Of a stretch of DNA of 62,244 nt, positions 9,048 to 16,948 are shown one piece after another. The stretch lies in the NCBI GenBank assembly GCA_023396365.1, contig JAEWWL010000071.1, forward strand, positions 1 through 62,244, in the 5' to 3' direction. The notes under the pieces were generated by a model. It saw nothing but the letters and a program-made list of their open reading frames with translations, did not search any database and was not told where the DNA came from. A program made the translations under genes and the position numbers. Numbering within the stretch: the stretch's first letter is position 1; each line of letters begins with the position of its first letter. The stretch comes from Methanobacteriota archaeon (GTDB taxonomy: Archaea; Halobacteriota; Methanomicrobia; Methanomicrobiales; Methanomicrobiaceae).

Positions 9048-10376
9048 ATGATAACCGTTATTGGAGGCGGCCCGGCCGGAAGGTTTGCCGCCATACACCT
9101 TTCTCTTGCAGGAGAAGAGGTCAGGCTTATTGAGAAGAGAAATGCACTTGGAGGCCAGTGCCTTCATGAAGGCTGCATGGTGATCTGCGGTTTAAACGAC
9201 TGTGCTAAACTTCTTGATGAATCTGAAAAACTGAAAAGCTTAAGGGTATTAAGTAATGTTCCCAAAGCATCACTTCCTGAAATATGGAAAGGAATTAACA
9301 ATATACAGTCCGTAATCTCCAAAATTCTGGAAAAAGAAACTGTTGATGCAGGTGTTAAGGTAATATCCGGTGAGGCTTTTTTAAACGGTACAGAAGTGAC
9401 TCTTGGAAATACACGCCTTGAATCCGACAGTGTGCTTATTGCAACAGGCTCAAAGCCTTTTGTGCCAAAAGTCTCCGGAAAAGATATTGCGGGAGTCTTT
9501 AATCCACATAATATTGCAGGAATCAGGGAAATACCAAAAAAACTGGTTATTGTCGGCGGAGGTGTAATTGCAGCCGAATATTCCTATATTTTTTCTGCAC
9601 TTGGCTCCGATGTTACAATTGTTTCAAGAAGCCTTTTTTTAAGAGATAAACCTGATTCGCTTAGAAAGTCCGCATTGAAGGACCTGAAGAGAGTGACTGT
9701 TAAGGAGTATACTCTTTTAAGGGAGATTTGCGGGGATAAAAGTGTTAGTGGTGTAATTCTTGAAAACGGCGGGGATAAATATGAAATCTCATGTGATGCT
9801 GTTCTTTTTGCCTCAGGACTTATTCCAAGGACAGAGAATATCTCCGGAATAAAAACCGGTGATAAGGGAGAGATTTTAATTAACGAGAGATATGAGACCA
9901 GTGTAAAAGGAGTATATGCTGCCGGTGATGTTACCGGGAAGGTCTTTATGACTCCATATGCCCGAATGCAGGGCATTTGTGCTGCCAAATCTATCCTCGG
10001 TGAAAAACCAGGAGAAATTCCACAGGTAATCCCCCAGTCGATAAAACTTTTCTATGAGCACTCTTTCTGCAGCAGTGTTAAACCAGCAAATCTTCAGGAA
10101 ATCAGCCTTCCTGCCCCGGCAGGCCCTGGTTCATTCTGGTCAGTCCCTGAGAAGAATACCGGAATGGCGCAGATTCAGTTTGAGAAGGATTCGGGGCTTA
10201 TCACGGGAATGAACCTATCAGGTCCTTCTTCCTCATATGTTGCTTCATATATGTCATATCTGATGGAAAAAGGGCTTAAAGCAGGTGATTTTGAAAAATT
10301 CTTCGAAGTTCACCCCTCATCCGACGGCATTTACGGACTTGTCAAATATGCTGATTCCAATCTGAAAAAGAGATGA
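9048..10376 (+). CDS. Dihydrolipoamide dehydrogenase-like pyridine nucleotide-disulfide oxidoreductase
   Basis: This 442-residue FAD protein has VIGGGPAGRFAAIHL at the N-terminus (FAD), the redox pair C38-x4-C43 in GGQCLHEGCMVI, an NAD(P)-binding VIVGGGVIAAEYSYIFSALG near 168-187, and YAAGDVTGKVFMTPYA, the FAD-binding C-terminal motif. The overall order is that of lipoamide dehydrogenase, mercuric and glutathione reductases. Two points depart from the classic enzyme: the usual CIPSK after the second Cys is CMVICG, and the C-terminal HPTxxE base motif reads HPSSDG. No 2-oxoacid dehydrogenase genes are nearby. Its substrate is therefore unknown; a low-molecular-weight disulfide is one option. 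Confidence 0.8.
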   Translation: MITVIGGGPAGRFAAIHLSLAGEEVRLIEKRNALGGQCLHEGCMVICGLNDCAKLLDESEKLKSLRVLSNVPKASLPEIWKGINNIQSVISKILEKETVDAGVKVISGEAFLNGTEVTLGNTRLESDSVLIATGSKPFVPKVSGKDIAGVFNPHNIAGIREIPKKLVIVGGGVIAAEYSYIFSALGSDVTIVSRSLFLRDKPDSLRKSALKDLKRVTVKEYTLLREICGDKSVSGVILENGGDKYEISCDAVLFASGLIPRTENISGIKTGDKGEILINERYETSVKGVYAAGDVTGKVFMTPYARMQGICAAKSILGEKPGEIPQVIPQSIKLFYEHSFCSSVKPANLQEISLPAPAGPGSFWSVPEKNTGMAQIQFEKDSGLITGMNLSGPSSSYVASYMSYLMEKGLKAGDFEKFFEVHPSSDGIYGLVKYADSNLKKR

Positions 10377-10477
10377 TCCAATCTATTTAAATCCTTTTTT
10401 TGGCTTTTTTTTGTTATGTGCCTTCACCGGTGGATTTGGGAAACTTTATTGACAGGCCGGATAATACGATAAATAAA

Positions 10478-11851
10478 ATGCAGCTTAAAGAAAAATCTCC
10501 GTTTTCAGAAAATAATACATTTACAACCTATATCTCAATAGGGATTGTGATTTTTCTCTTTCTTCTAATGGAGATTACATATCAGATGATCTTTGAGAGC
10601 ACGATTATGGTTCTCTCACATATTTTTTATTTTCCTGTAATCATTATCCCGTTTCTCTATCCGAAAAAAGGTATTTTGATATCTACGGCTGTTGCGGCTT
10701 TATACCTTGCAATTGTTTATCTCATGACAAGCCCTGATTTTACAGTCATTGTATCTGCAACAATGCAGTTTTATGTATATGTCAGCGTTGCGGTGCTGGT
10801 CGCGATAATATCCGGAAAAATCAGAAGGGATCGTATAAAATTCAGGAGCATATTTGACTACTCAGAAAACGGAATATGTGTGGCTGATGAAAAATCCGGA
10901 AGAATTCTTGAGAAGAATAAAAAATTTGATCAAATTCTTAAAAAAATGGGCATTCCTGAATCTGATATATCTTTGCTGTCAGTCTTTGGCAAAGAAAAAC
11001 AGTGGGAGGATTTTTTATCAGTACTGAATATGAAAAATTCAGTTGAAAATTATGAGGTTTTAGTCTCAGAAATTAAAGAAGAACCTTATTATGCCCTGAT
11101 ATCTGCCTCAAAGCTTCCTGAGGGCATCATTGTTTTGAGTCTGACTGATGTGACTGACAATAAAAGATATGCAGAAGACATACTCAGGCTAAACCGGTCT
11201 CTTACAAAGGCCAACAATGAGTCAAATTTGTATATTGATATTCTGACTCATGACATAAACAATGCAAATACTGCTGCACAGGGTTTTGCCGAATTGCTGT
11301 ATGAGACTGTTTCAGATGAGGACAGACTATACTTTGAGAGGATGATGGAGGGAATAAGGCAGAGCAGCAATATTATCGACAAGGTTGTTCTTATCCGTGA
11401 TATCAACAATTCAAAGGAAGTTACCGGTCCATACAGCCTTGACAGGGCGATAACCCGCGCTTTGGGTAAGTACGGAAAGAATGTCAGCTGGAGTCCTTCG
11501 GGATTTATGGTAATTGCAGGGAGCTATCTTGACTCACTCTTTGAACTTGTCTTTGAAAACAGTATTTTTTATGGCGGTGAAGATGTAAAAATTGAGGTGG
11601 CTGCCTGTGAATCGGATGAATTCATTGAGGTCATTGTAAAGGATAACGGACCCGGGATTCCTGACAGCAAAAAGAAGTCTCTGTTTTTAAGATTTCAGCC
11701 TGAATCAAACAGCAGAAGGGGAAGGGGTCTTGGACTTTCCATATGCTGGCTTATTGCAGATATGTACGGCGGGGGGATAACTGCGGAGGATACCTCCTCC
11801 GGAGATTATAAAAACGGATTAAAAATTGTATTGAGACTTAAAAAAGCCTGA
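10478..11851 (+). CDS. Membrane-bound PAS-type sensor histidine kinase
   Basis: The protein (457 residues from the ATG at 10478) has four hydrophobic helices in residues 18-112 (TYISIGIVIFLFLLMEIT, SHIFYFPVIIIPFLY, LISTAVAALYLAIVYLM, FYVYVSVAVLVAIISG), a PAS-like sensor at about 122-230, a dimerisation helix with phosphoacceptor His 258 in DILTHDINNAN, and an ATPase domain with FENSIFYGG (N box), DNGPGIPD (G1) and RGRGLGLSI (G2). It would autophosphorylate on His and pass phosphate to a receiver. No receiver is adjacent; the nearest is at 16.9 kb. A TTG at 10400 and GTG at 10418 are in frame, but ACTTTATT (10443-10450) sits about 30 bp before the ATG, favouring 10478. Confidence 0.88.
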   Translation: MQLKEKSPFSENNTFTTYISIGIVIFLFLLMEITYQMIFESTIMVLSHIFYFPVIIIPFLYPKKGILISTAVAALYLAIVYLMTSPDFTVIVSATMQFYVYVSVAVLVAIISGKIRRDRIKFRSIFDYSENGICVADEKSGRILEKNKKFDQILKKMGIPESDISLLSVFGKEKQWEDFLSVLNMKNSVENYEVLVSEIKEEPYYALISASKLPEGIIVLSLTDVTDNKRYAEDILRLNRSLTKANNESNLYIDILTHDINNANTAAQGFAELLYETVSDEDRLYFERMMEGIRQSSNIIDKVVLIRDINNSKEVTGPYSLDRAITRALGKYGKNVSWSPSGFMVIAGSYLDSLFELVFENSIFYGGEDVKIEVAACESDEFIEVIVKDNGPGIPDSKKKSLFLRFQPESNSRRGRGLGLSICWLIADMYGGGITAEDTSSGDYKNGLKIVLRLKKA

Positions 11852-11874
11852 AATAATTATATTTTTTTAATCTA

Positions 11875-12126
11875 TTACTTTTTTTTCTGCGCTTCTATCC
11901 ATGAGGAGATTATGATTTTAAGACTTTCAGTCTCAGTCTCAGAATCCAGGTAATATTTCAGGTAAAATTCCAGATCCTCCAGTGTCGGGTGAATTATCTC
12001 ATTTAAAAGCTCATCAGCAGATGCTCCCTTCTTCTCTTTTGAGCGCAGAATCATAAGTTCGTTTAAATGATGTGTCTCGTCTGTTTCGTCAAGTATCTGC
12101 ATCAGGTTTTTGCCATGCCATCTCAT
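11875..12126 (-). CDS. Small acidic hypothetical protein, 83 residues
   Basis: I recognise no family. The predicted product is mostly helical and charged, with many Glu residues (DETDETHHLNELMILRSKEK, EIIHPTLEDLEFYLKYYLD, ETETESLKIIISSWIEAQ) and no Cys or membrane helix. It is convergent with the histidine kinase gene, whose stop lies 24 bp away. The ATG at 12126 has no clear ribosome binding site. The low-complexity acidic pattern and short length leave some doubt, but the composition resembles real small proteins rather than an antisense shadow, since no gene lies opposite. Confidence 0.55.
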   Translation of the reverse strand: MRWHGKNLMQILDETDETHHLNELMILRSKEKKGASADELLNEIIHPTLEDLEFYLKYYLDSETETESLKIIISSWIEAQKKK

Positions 12127-12289
12127 ATTTCTTCTTTAATTTTTTTATCCTTTCAGCATTAATTGATTGGTTGAAACAGATTCTCTCTCTTTTGAGAAAG
12201 AATGCATGAAAAATTTAATGATTTCTGTTGTATTTTAGAGATTATCAGATAACCTAATTTTTTATACTTTAGAGGCAACATTATTTCGT

Positions 12290-12765
12290 GCATGAGGATG
12301 TCACCATTTGATGTTTCTCAGGTTATAAATTGAAATCACCGCCAATATTATTCAATTCGTTAATCATTATGATCAATCCCCCCCAAACCCCCATCATCAG
12401 TTAACGAGTCTTTTCGGTGTTTTTCAGTTTAAAGGACCCTGAGAAAAAATGGTGCCGGTAACCCCCCCAGGAAAAGAGTTCCTGATGTAATTTCCCCCCC
12501 ACAAAAAGAGCTCTTTTTTCCGGCAGGCATCCTTCATGGCACGGCTAATTAAAAGCTGTGATATTGTCGCCGGTCTTGCTGACTGATTTTTCTTAGCCTC
12601 TTATCTTTGGTTTTATATTGATTGATTGATTGATTGTTATTTTGTTAATATTTCCAAGGAATATTTAGTAAATTAATCCTGCCGGGATGTCATTTTTGCT
12701 TTTTTTTTGTTTTTAGTTAAACAGTTATCTTTACTCATATCCTGCAATTCAGCTGCAGGATTTTT
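12290..12765 (+). ncRNA. Possible structured non-coding RNA (low confidence)
   Basis: A box A-like element at 12257-12266 would place a transcript start near 12290, and a perfect 8-bp hairpin followed by five T closes the interval at 12765. Inside, TGCCGG (12453-12458) pairs with CCGGCA (12520-12525) and is extended by ATG (12449-12451) against CAT (12528-12530). It encloses CAGGAA/TTCCTG (12468-12473 with 12479-12484) and the self-complementary AAAAAGAGCTCTTTTT (12503-12518). Such a multi-branch arrangement is what a structured RNA would show. Boundaries are inferred only, and I match it to no known RNA family. Confidence 0.25.
12739..12765 (+). terminator. 8-bp hairpin with T-run, terminator-like
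   Basis: ATCCTGCA (12739-12746) and TGCAGGAT (12754-12761) form a perfect stem with a 7-base loop, and TTTTT follows directly. Archaeal termination depends mainly on T-runs, so this could end a rightward transcript. The same arm sequence ATCCTGCA also forms the outer stem near 35.56-35.64 kb. Confidence 0.4.
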
Positions 12766-12946
12766 GAATCTTTATGCAGAAAAATAAAAAATTAAGCAAT
12801 ATCACTTGTATGAACCATTTTGCAGGGCCTTGCGGCTATATTATGCTATCTGAAAATTTGCCAAACACGGGAAATATTCAGCATCATGGTTGCTGAATTT
12901 GGAAATATTTAAGGCAAGTTATTTTTCTACATAAGAATAAACACTT

Positions 12947-13022
12947 AGCATATATTTTAGGCACCAATATTATGTTGCCTAAGATACAAAAATAAAATCC
13001 GGAGAGATAAAACTTTTAGGAG
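12947..13022 (+). promoter_or_regulatory. Promoter with overlapping inverted repeat and ribosome binding site for the TPR gene
   Basis: AGCATATATTTTAG (12947-12960) is a box A candidate. TTAGGCA (12957-12963) and TGCCTAA (12976-12982) form a 7-bp inverted repeat with a 12-base spacer, lying over the end of box A and the expected start site, a position typical of a repressor operator. AGGAG at 13018-13022 precedes the ATG at 13036 by 13 bases. Confidence 0.45.
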
Positions 13023-13035
13023 TCTGCACTAAAAT

Positions 13036-16000
13036 ATGGCAATCTTTGACAGAATAATTGGACAGGGCAACAATCCCAATCCCTGGATTGACAAGGCTGC
13101 ATCCCTTTTTGATCAGGGCAAATATGCCGAGGCTGTTAAAAATCTTGAAAAGGCCCTGGAAATAGAGCCGGAAAACGGGAACCTGTGCTATAAAATGGGG
13201 ACTGCCCTCATGCACATTGCAAGATATGATGATGCCGAGAGATATTTCAAGCGTGCTGTTGCAGCGCTGCCTGATGATCTTAATATATGGCAGGCTTTGG
13301 GGAACTCTCTTTTTTACTCAAGGGATTTTAAAAGTGCAATACAGTGCTTTGACAAAGTGCTTGCAGCAGACTCCTCTGTTCTGGATATATGGTACAAAAA
13401 AGCGGATTCAATGGAGGGTTTAGGCGATTTTGCAGGTGCTGCCGAGTGCTGTGAAAGAATTCTTGCACTTGAGCCTTCAAACATTTCCATCCGAGAAAGG
13501 CTTGGACTTTTATGTATGCGGACAGGTGATTTCAACCGTGCCCTGGATGCTTTTGGAAAGGTGATGTCAGCCGACTCCTCAAATATTTCCATAATGATAA
13601 AGACCGGTGAAATACTTGAAAAAATGGGAAGATATGAGGAGGCACTTGGCTTTTATGATGTCGCTTTAAATACAAACCCTTCCGAAATTCCTGCCATATA
13701 TCATAAGGCTGCATTATGTGAGCGGACCGGAAAATATTTTGAGGCAGCCGAAGTCTATAGAAACATTGGTGTTGAAACACCATCCGATGCAGTCTCTGGT
13801 TTTAACCGTGCGGCAAATCTTTTATGGAGCGGGGCATATCCTGAAGCAGTTTATGTCCTTGAACTTGTTCTTAAGAGAAATCCGGGGGATATTGCTGCAT
13901 GGCACATGATGGGAACAGCCCTTGAATTCCTTGGAGAGTATGAAAGAGCGGTCTTCTGCTTTGACAGCATCCTCAAATTTGCGCCTGACAACCCTGCGGC
14001 ATGGTATCAGAGGGGAATGTGCCTTTCAAAACTTGGCAAATATAATGATGCAATGAACAGCTTAAACCATGTTTTAAAAGGGCCCGGTGCCGGCAGTGTC
14101 AGCTGGATAAACAATAATATTGACTTAAGCCTCTTTGAAAAGCAGGCGGCAGAGGTTCAGTCAAAGCTCAATATAGACGTAAAGGAGTCAAGGATGCTGG
14201 AGATGCAGGGTGAGGCATTAATGCATCTTGGAAAGTTCCATGACGCATTTTTGTGTTTTTCCAGGCTCGTAGAGCTCAATCCGGAAAATATTAATGCATG
14301 GCGAAGCAGGACAGACGCACTCTTAAGCATTGGAGAATATGCAGGTGCAGTCGAATCAGTATCTCACGTACTTGACAAATTTCCTGAAGAGTCTTCATTA
14401 TGGGAAAAGAAGGGAAGCGCTCTGATGCATCTTGGTGAGAATGAAAAAGCGGCTGCATGCTTTGAAAAAGTCCTTGAAAAAGATTCATCAAATGTTTTAG
14501 CCTGGCAGAAAATTACTGAGGCAAGGCTTAAGCTTGGTCTGTTTGAAGAGGCGCTTTCAGGCATGGACAATATTTTGTCTCTAGCCCCTGACGATGATCT
14601 GACACGGGCGCAAAAGGCAGATATCCTGATATCTGCCGGTGATTATGAGTCAGCACTTGAGATTTTAGAGCCAATTATGGCAAAGGGCGGAAGCGATGTA
14701 AATGCATGGAGAAGCTACATCACTGTTCTTGAAAAAACAGGAAGATATGATGATGCACTTTTTGCCATTGAAAATCTTGAAAATGCAGATGTAGCCGACT
14801 CCTTCCTCTTAAGCCAGAAGGCCGGAATATATGAGAAGGCCGGAAACCTTCAAGGCTGTGCTGATGCATATCAGGCGGCATACGAGCTTGATCCTGAAAG
14901 GGAGGGCATCACTTTTGCGCTTGCAAACTGTCTGAAACTTCTTGGAAGATATAAAGAGGCCGCAAAGGCATTTGAGCATTATGTGCGTGCAAACCGCGAG
15001 GATGCAATCGGGTGGAGAGAGCTTGGCCTTGCACTCTGGCGCATTGGCGATTTTGAAAAGGCTGTAAAATCGCTTCAGAAGGCATCTGATCTAAAGCCTG
15101 AAGATCCGGGTATTCTACTTGACAAGGCTCTTTTGCTTTTGGAGACTGGCAGTTATGCAGGAGCCTGCGCGGAATTTGAGAAAGTCCTTGATCTGACACC
15201 TGAAAACAAAGCTGCACAGAGAAGTTATGCATTTGCACTGTCCGGTGCCGGAAAAACAAAAGAGGCAATAAAGGAGTTTGGAAAGTTCCTTGAAACCGAT
15301 GTTGATGACACTCCTGCAAGGCTTGAGATCGCCTCACTTTGCGAGAAGACAGGTGAGTTTGAGCTTGCCGCAGGACACTATGCAGCAATTCTTGAAGAGA
15401 ATGAAAAGGATACAGGCACATGGATTAAGCTTGCAAAAATTCTTGCACTTATGGGAAGGTACGAAGACTGCATCGAGGCCTGCGAGAACCTGATTGAAAA
15501 TGACCCTGAAAACTACACAGGATACAGAATAAAAGGGGATGCAAAATTCAGGATGGGAGAGTTTGCCGAGGCATCAGAGTGTTATCTGAAAGCTCTTTTA
15601 ATAGAGCCGCAGGATAAAATCACACGCCTTTTATGCTCGGAATCGCTTCTTAAGGCCGGCAGATACAAAGAGGCTCTACAAAGCTATTCTGCTGCGCTTG
15701 AAAACTCCGAAGGCGATGTTGAAAGCTTCTTCCAGTGTGCAACAGCACAGATGCATATGGGAGGATATGATAAGGCAGTCAGGTTCATCAGCCGGGTTTT
15801 AAAGGAAAAGCCGGACCTTTTAGGAGCACATCTTCTACAGGCAAATGCATATGAGAGAATCGGGCAGTATGATGATGCCCTTGCAGGATATGAGAGCGCT
15901 ATTAAAGCTGATCATAAAAACCCGGCTCTTTGGGATGCACGCGGAATGCTTTTGATTAGCCTTGGAAGATACAATGATGCAGGAAAATCTTTTGAGCGTG

Positions 16001-16251
16001 CAATTGAGTTTGGCTCGCAGTCTCCAAGCAGCTGGTACGGAAAAGGTCTTGCCCTTGAGGAGCTTGGAAAGCACGATGCTGCCATTGAGGCATATGACAA
16101 GGTATTATCCATAAACCCCGGAGATCTCGGGGCATCTTACAGGAAAGGAATCTGTCTTACTAAACTTGGCAGGTACAGGGAAGCTTCAGAGTGTTTTGAG
16201 AGATCTGCAAGAAAAGAGATGAAGGAAAAATTTGAATCCGATGAGGATTAA
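13036..16251 (+). CDS. Large tetratricopeptide-repeat protein, about 30 TPR units
   Basis: The 1071-residue product is built almost wholly of 34-residue TPR units, a helical scaffold for protein-protein contacts. Units carry the consensus W-x-x-x-G-x-A-L pattern and end in P-x-N or P-E-D, for example KAASLFDQGKYAEAVKNLEK, LWEKKGSALMHLGENEKAAA and SWYGKGLALEELGKHDAAIE. There is no signal peptide or membrane helix, so it is cytoplasmic, and no catalytic domain is attached. The length is far above usual archaeal TPR proteins. The repeats are diverged at DNA level, so this is an old array. Neighbouring sensor kinases suggest it may organise signalling complexes, which is inference. Confidence 0.92.
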   Translation: MAIFDRIIGQGNNPNPWIDKAASLFDQGKYAEAVKNLEKALEIEPENGNLCYKMGTALMHIARYDDAERYFKRAVAALPDDLNIWQALGNSLFYSRDFKSAIQCFDKVLAADSSVLDIWYKKADSMEGLGDFAGAAECCERILALEPSNISIRERLGLLCMRTGDFNRALDAFGKVMSADSSNISIMIKTGEILEKMGRYEEALGFYDVALNTNPSEIPAIYHKAALCERTGKYFEAAEVYRNIGVETPSDAVSGFNRAANLLWSGAYPEAVYVLELVLKRNPGDIAAWHMMGTALEFLGEYERAVFCFDSILKFAPDNPAAWYQRGMCLSKLGKYNDAMNSLNHVLKGPGAGSVSWINNNIDLSLFEKQAAEVQSKLNIDVKESRMLEMQGEALMHLGKFHDAFLCFSRLVELNPENINAWRSRTDALLSIGEYAGAVESVSHVLDKFPEESSLWEKKGSALMHLGENEKAAACFEKVLEKDSSNVLAWQKITEARLKLGLFEEALSGMDNILSLAPDDDLTRAQKADILISAGDYESALEILEPIMAKGGSDVNAWRSYITVLEKTGRYDDALFAIENLENADVADSFLLSQKAGIYEKAGNLQGCADAYQAAYELDPEREGITFALANCLKLLGRYKEAAKAFEHYVRANREDAIGWRELGLALWRIGDFEKAVKSLQKASDLKPEDPGILLDKALLLLETGSYAGACAEFEKVLDLTPENKAAQRSYAFALSGAGKTKEAIKEFGKFLETDVDDTPARLEIASLCEKTGEFELAAGHYAAILEENEKDTGTWIKLAKILALMGRYEDCIEACENLIENDPENYTGYRIKGDAKFRMGEFAEASECYLKALLIEPQDKITRLLCSESLLKAGRYKEALQSYSAALENSEGDVESFFQCATAQMHMGGYDKAVRFISRVLKEKPDLLGAHLLQANAYERIGQYDDALAGYESAIKADHKNPALWDARGMLLISLGRYNDAGKSFERAIEFGSQSPSSWYGKGLALEELGKHDAAIEAYDKVLSINPGDLGASYRKGICLTKLGRYREASECFERSARKEMKEKFESDED

Positions 16252-16392
16252 AAAAGTTTTTACTACCTGAATTTTTTAACATTTTTTTTGCAGTATTAAT
16301 TTTTAAAAAAAAAGTAATTCCTGATCCTTAAAATAACAGGCTATTGAGTTTCATAGTCATAAAACATCAAAATTCCTGAAATTTCAGGTTTT

Positions 16393-16944
16393 TTAGAGAT
16401 CTGCAATTACATCAGAAAATGTCTTGAGCTGCATGAAAAGAACAGGGTCTATTCCCTCCTTTACCGTCAGATAAAACCCAAAGCATTTCATAAGGCGAAG
16501 CCTGCTCGAAAGAAAATGGATAAATTTGATAAGTGTTGATGTTGGAAGATAGATAAGCATAGTATTAATCGAATCAACGAGAACGCATGTCTTCTCATCA
16601 GGATTTTCCTTTAGCATCTCGGTTAAGGCAATGCCCACATCTGTAAGATTTGACGGATTGTTTATAAAAACTGCATTGTCAAGATCTCCCGGAAGGCTTC
16701 CAAGAGCATATTTTGTGATTGAATCTATAAAATAGATCTTTGAAATATCAATTCCTTTTGACCTGTAAAGGTCTTTTAGAAGCGGTGACGGGTTGTTTAT
16801 TGTAATTACAATGGTTCTGTATCCACGTGCAGCTGTGCTTTTAATTATCTCATAGTTTGCATCTGAAAGCCTCTCCGCCGAAGCTGTTGTAAGGACAATC
16901 TGCCCGTTACTGTTATCCGCTAATATTTCATCGATAGAAGACAA
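16393..16944 (-). CDS. KaiC/RecA-like protein without Walker A (DUF7504-like)
   Basis: The 183-residue protein looks like a degenerate RecA/KaiC ATPase. It lacks the GxxxxGKT loop; instead residues 14-50 read GQIVLTTASAERLSDANYEI and GYRTIVITINNPSPLLKDL. A Walker-B-like strand CVLVDSINTMLIYL lies near 120-133, and the LIKFIHFLSSRLR helix follows. This resembles the DUF7504/KaiC-like group found next to archaeal signal-transduction genes. A TTG at 16944 is preceded by AAGGTGA, which overlaps the stop of the response regulator 4 bp upstream, so translation is coupled. A role as its output partner is inferred. Confidence 0.75.
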   Translation of the reverse strand: MSSIDEILADNSNGQIVLTTASAERLSDANYEIIKSTAARGYRTIVITINNPSPLLKDLYRSKGIDISKIYFIDSITKYALGSLPGDLDNAVFINNPSNLTDVGIALTEMLKENPDEKTCVLVDSINTMLIYLPTSTLIKFIHFLSSRLRLMKCFGFYLTVKEGIDPVLFMQLKTFSDVIADL

Positions 16945-16948
16945 CTGT

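Larger units (their letters stand above)
12127..13035. other. 909-bp gene-free region with C7 tracts, paired stems and a (ATTG) run
   Basis: No credible protein-coding frame is present. Contents seen: a box A-like TTTTTTATAC at 12257-12266; C7-AAA-C5 at 12378-12392 and further C7 tracts at 12462-12468 and 12494-12500; a nested set of stems at 12449-12530; an (ATTG) repeat of about five units near 12617-12637; an 8-bp hairpin with T-run at 12739-12765; and a 7-bp inverted repeat over the promoter of the TPR gene. Its length is unusual for this compact genome, and it may encode an untranslated RNA or a control region for the TPR gene. Confidence 0.6.

Noticed and set aside
12617..12637. (ATTG) tandem run
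   Set aside because: Too short and lacking spacers for CRISPR; likely a simple sequence run in AT-rich DNA.
14909..15421. 170-codon open frame opposite the TPR gene
   Set aside because: Periodic Gln/Leu-rich peptide produced by reading the repeat array backwards.
13036..16251. Tandem DNA repeat suspected in the TPR gene
   Set aside because: Repetition is at protein level only; the DNA of the units is too diverged for a recent duplication.
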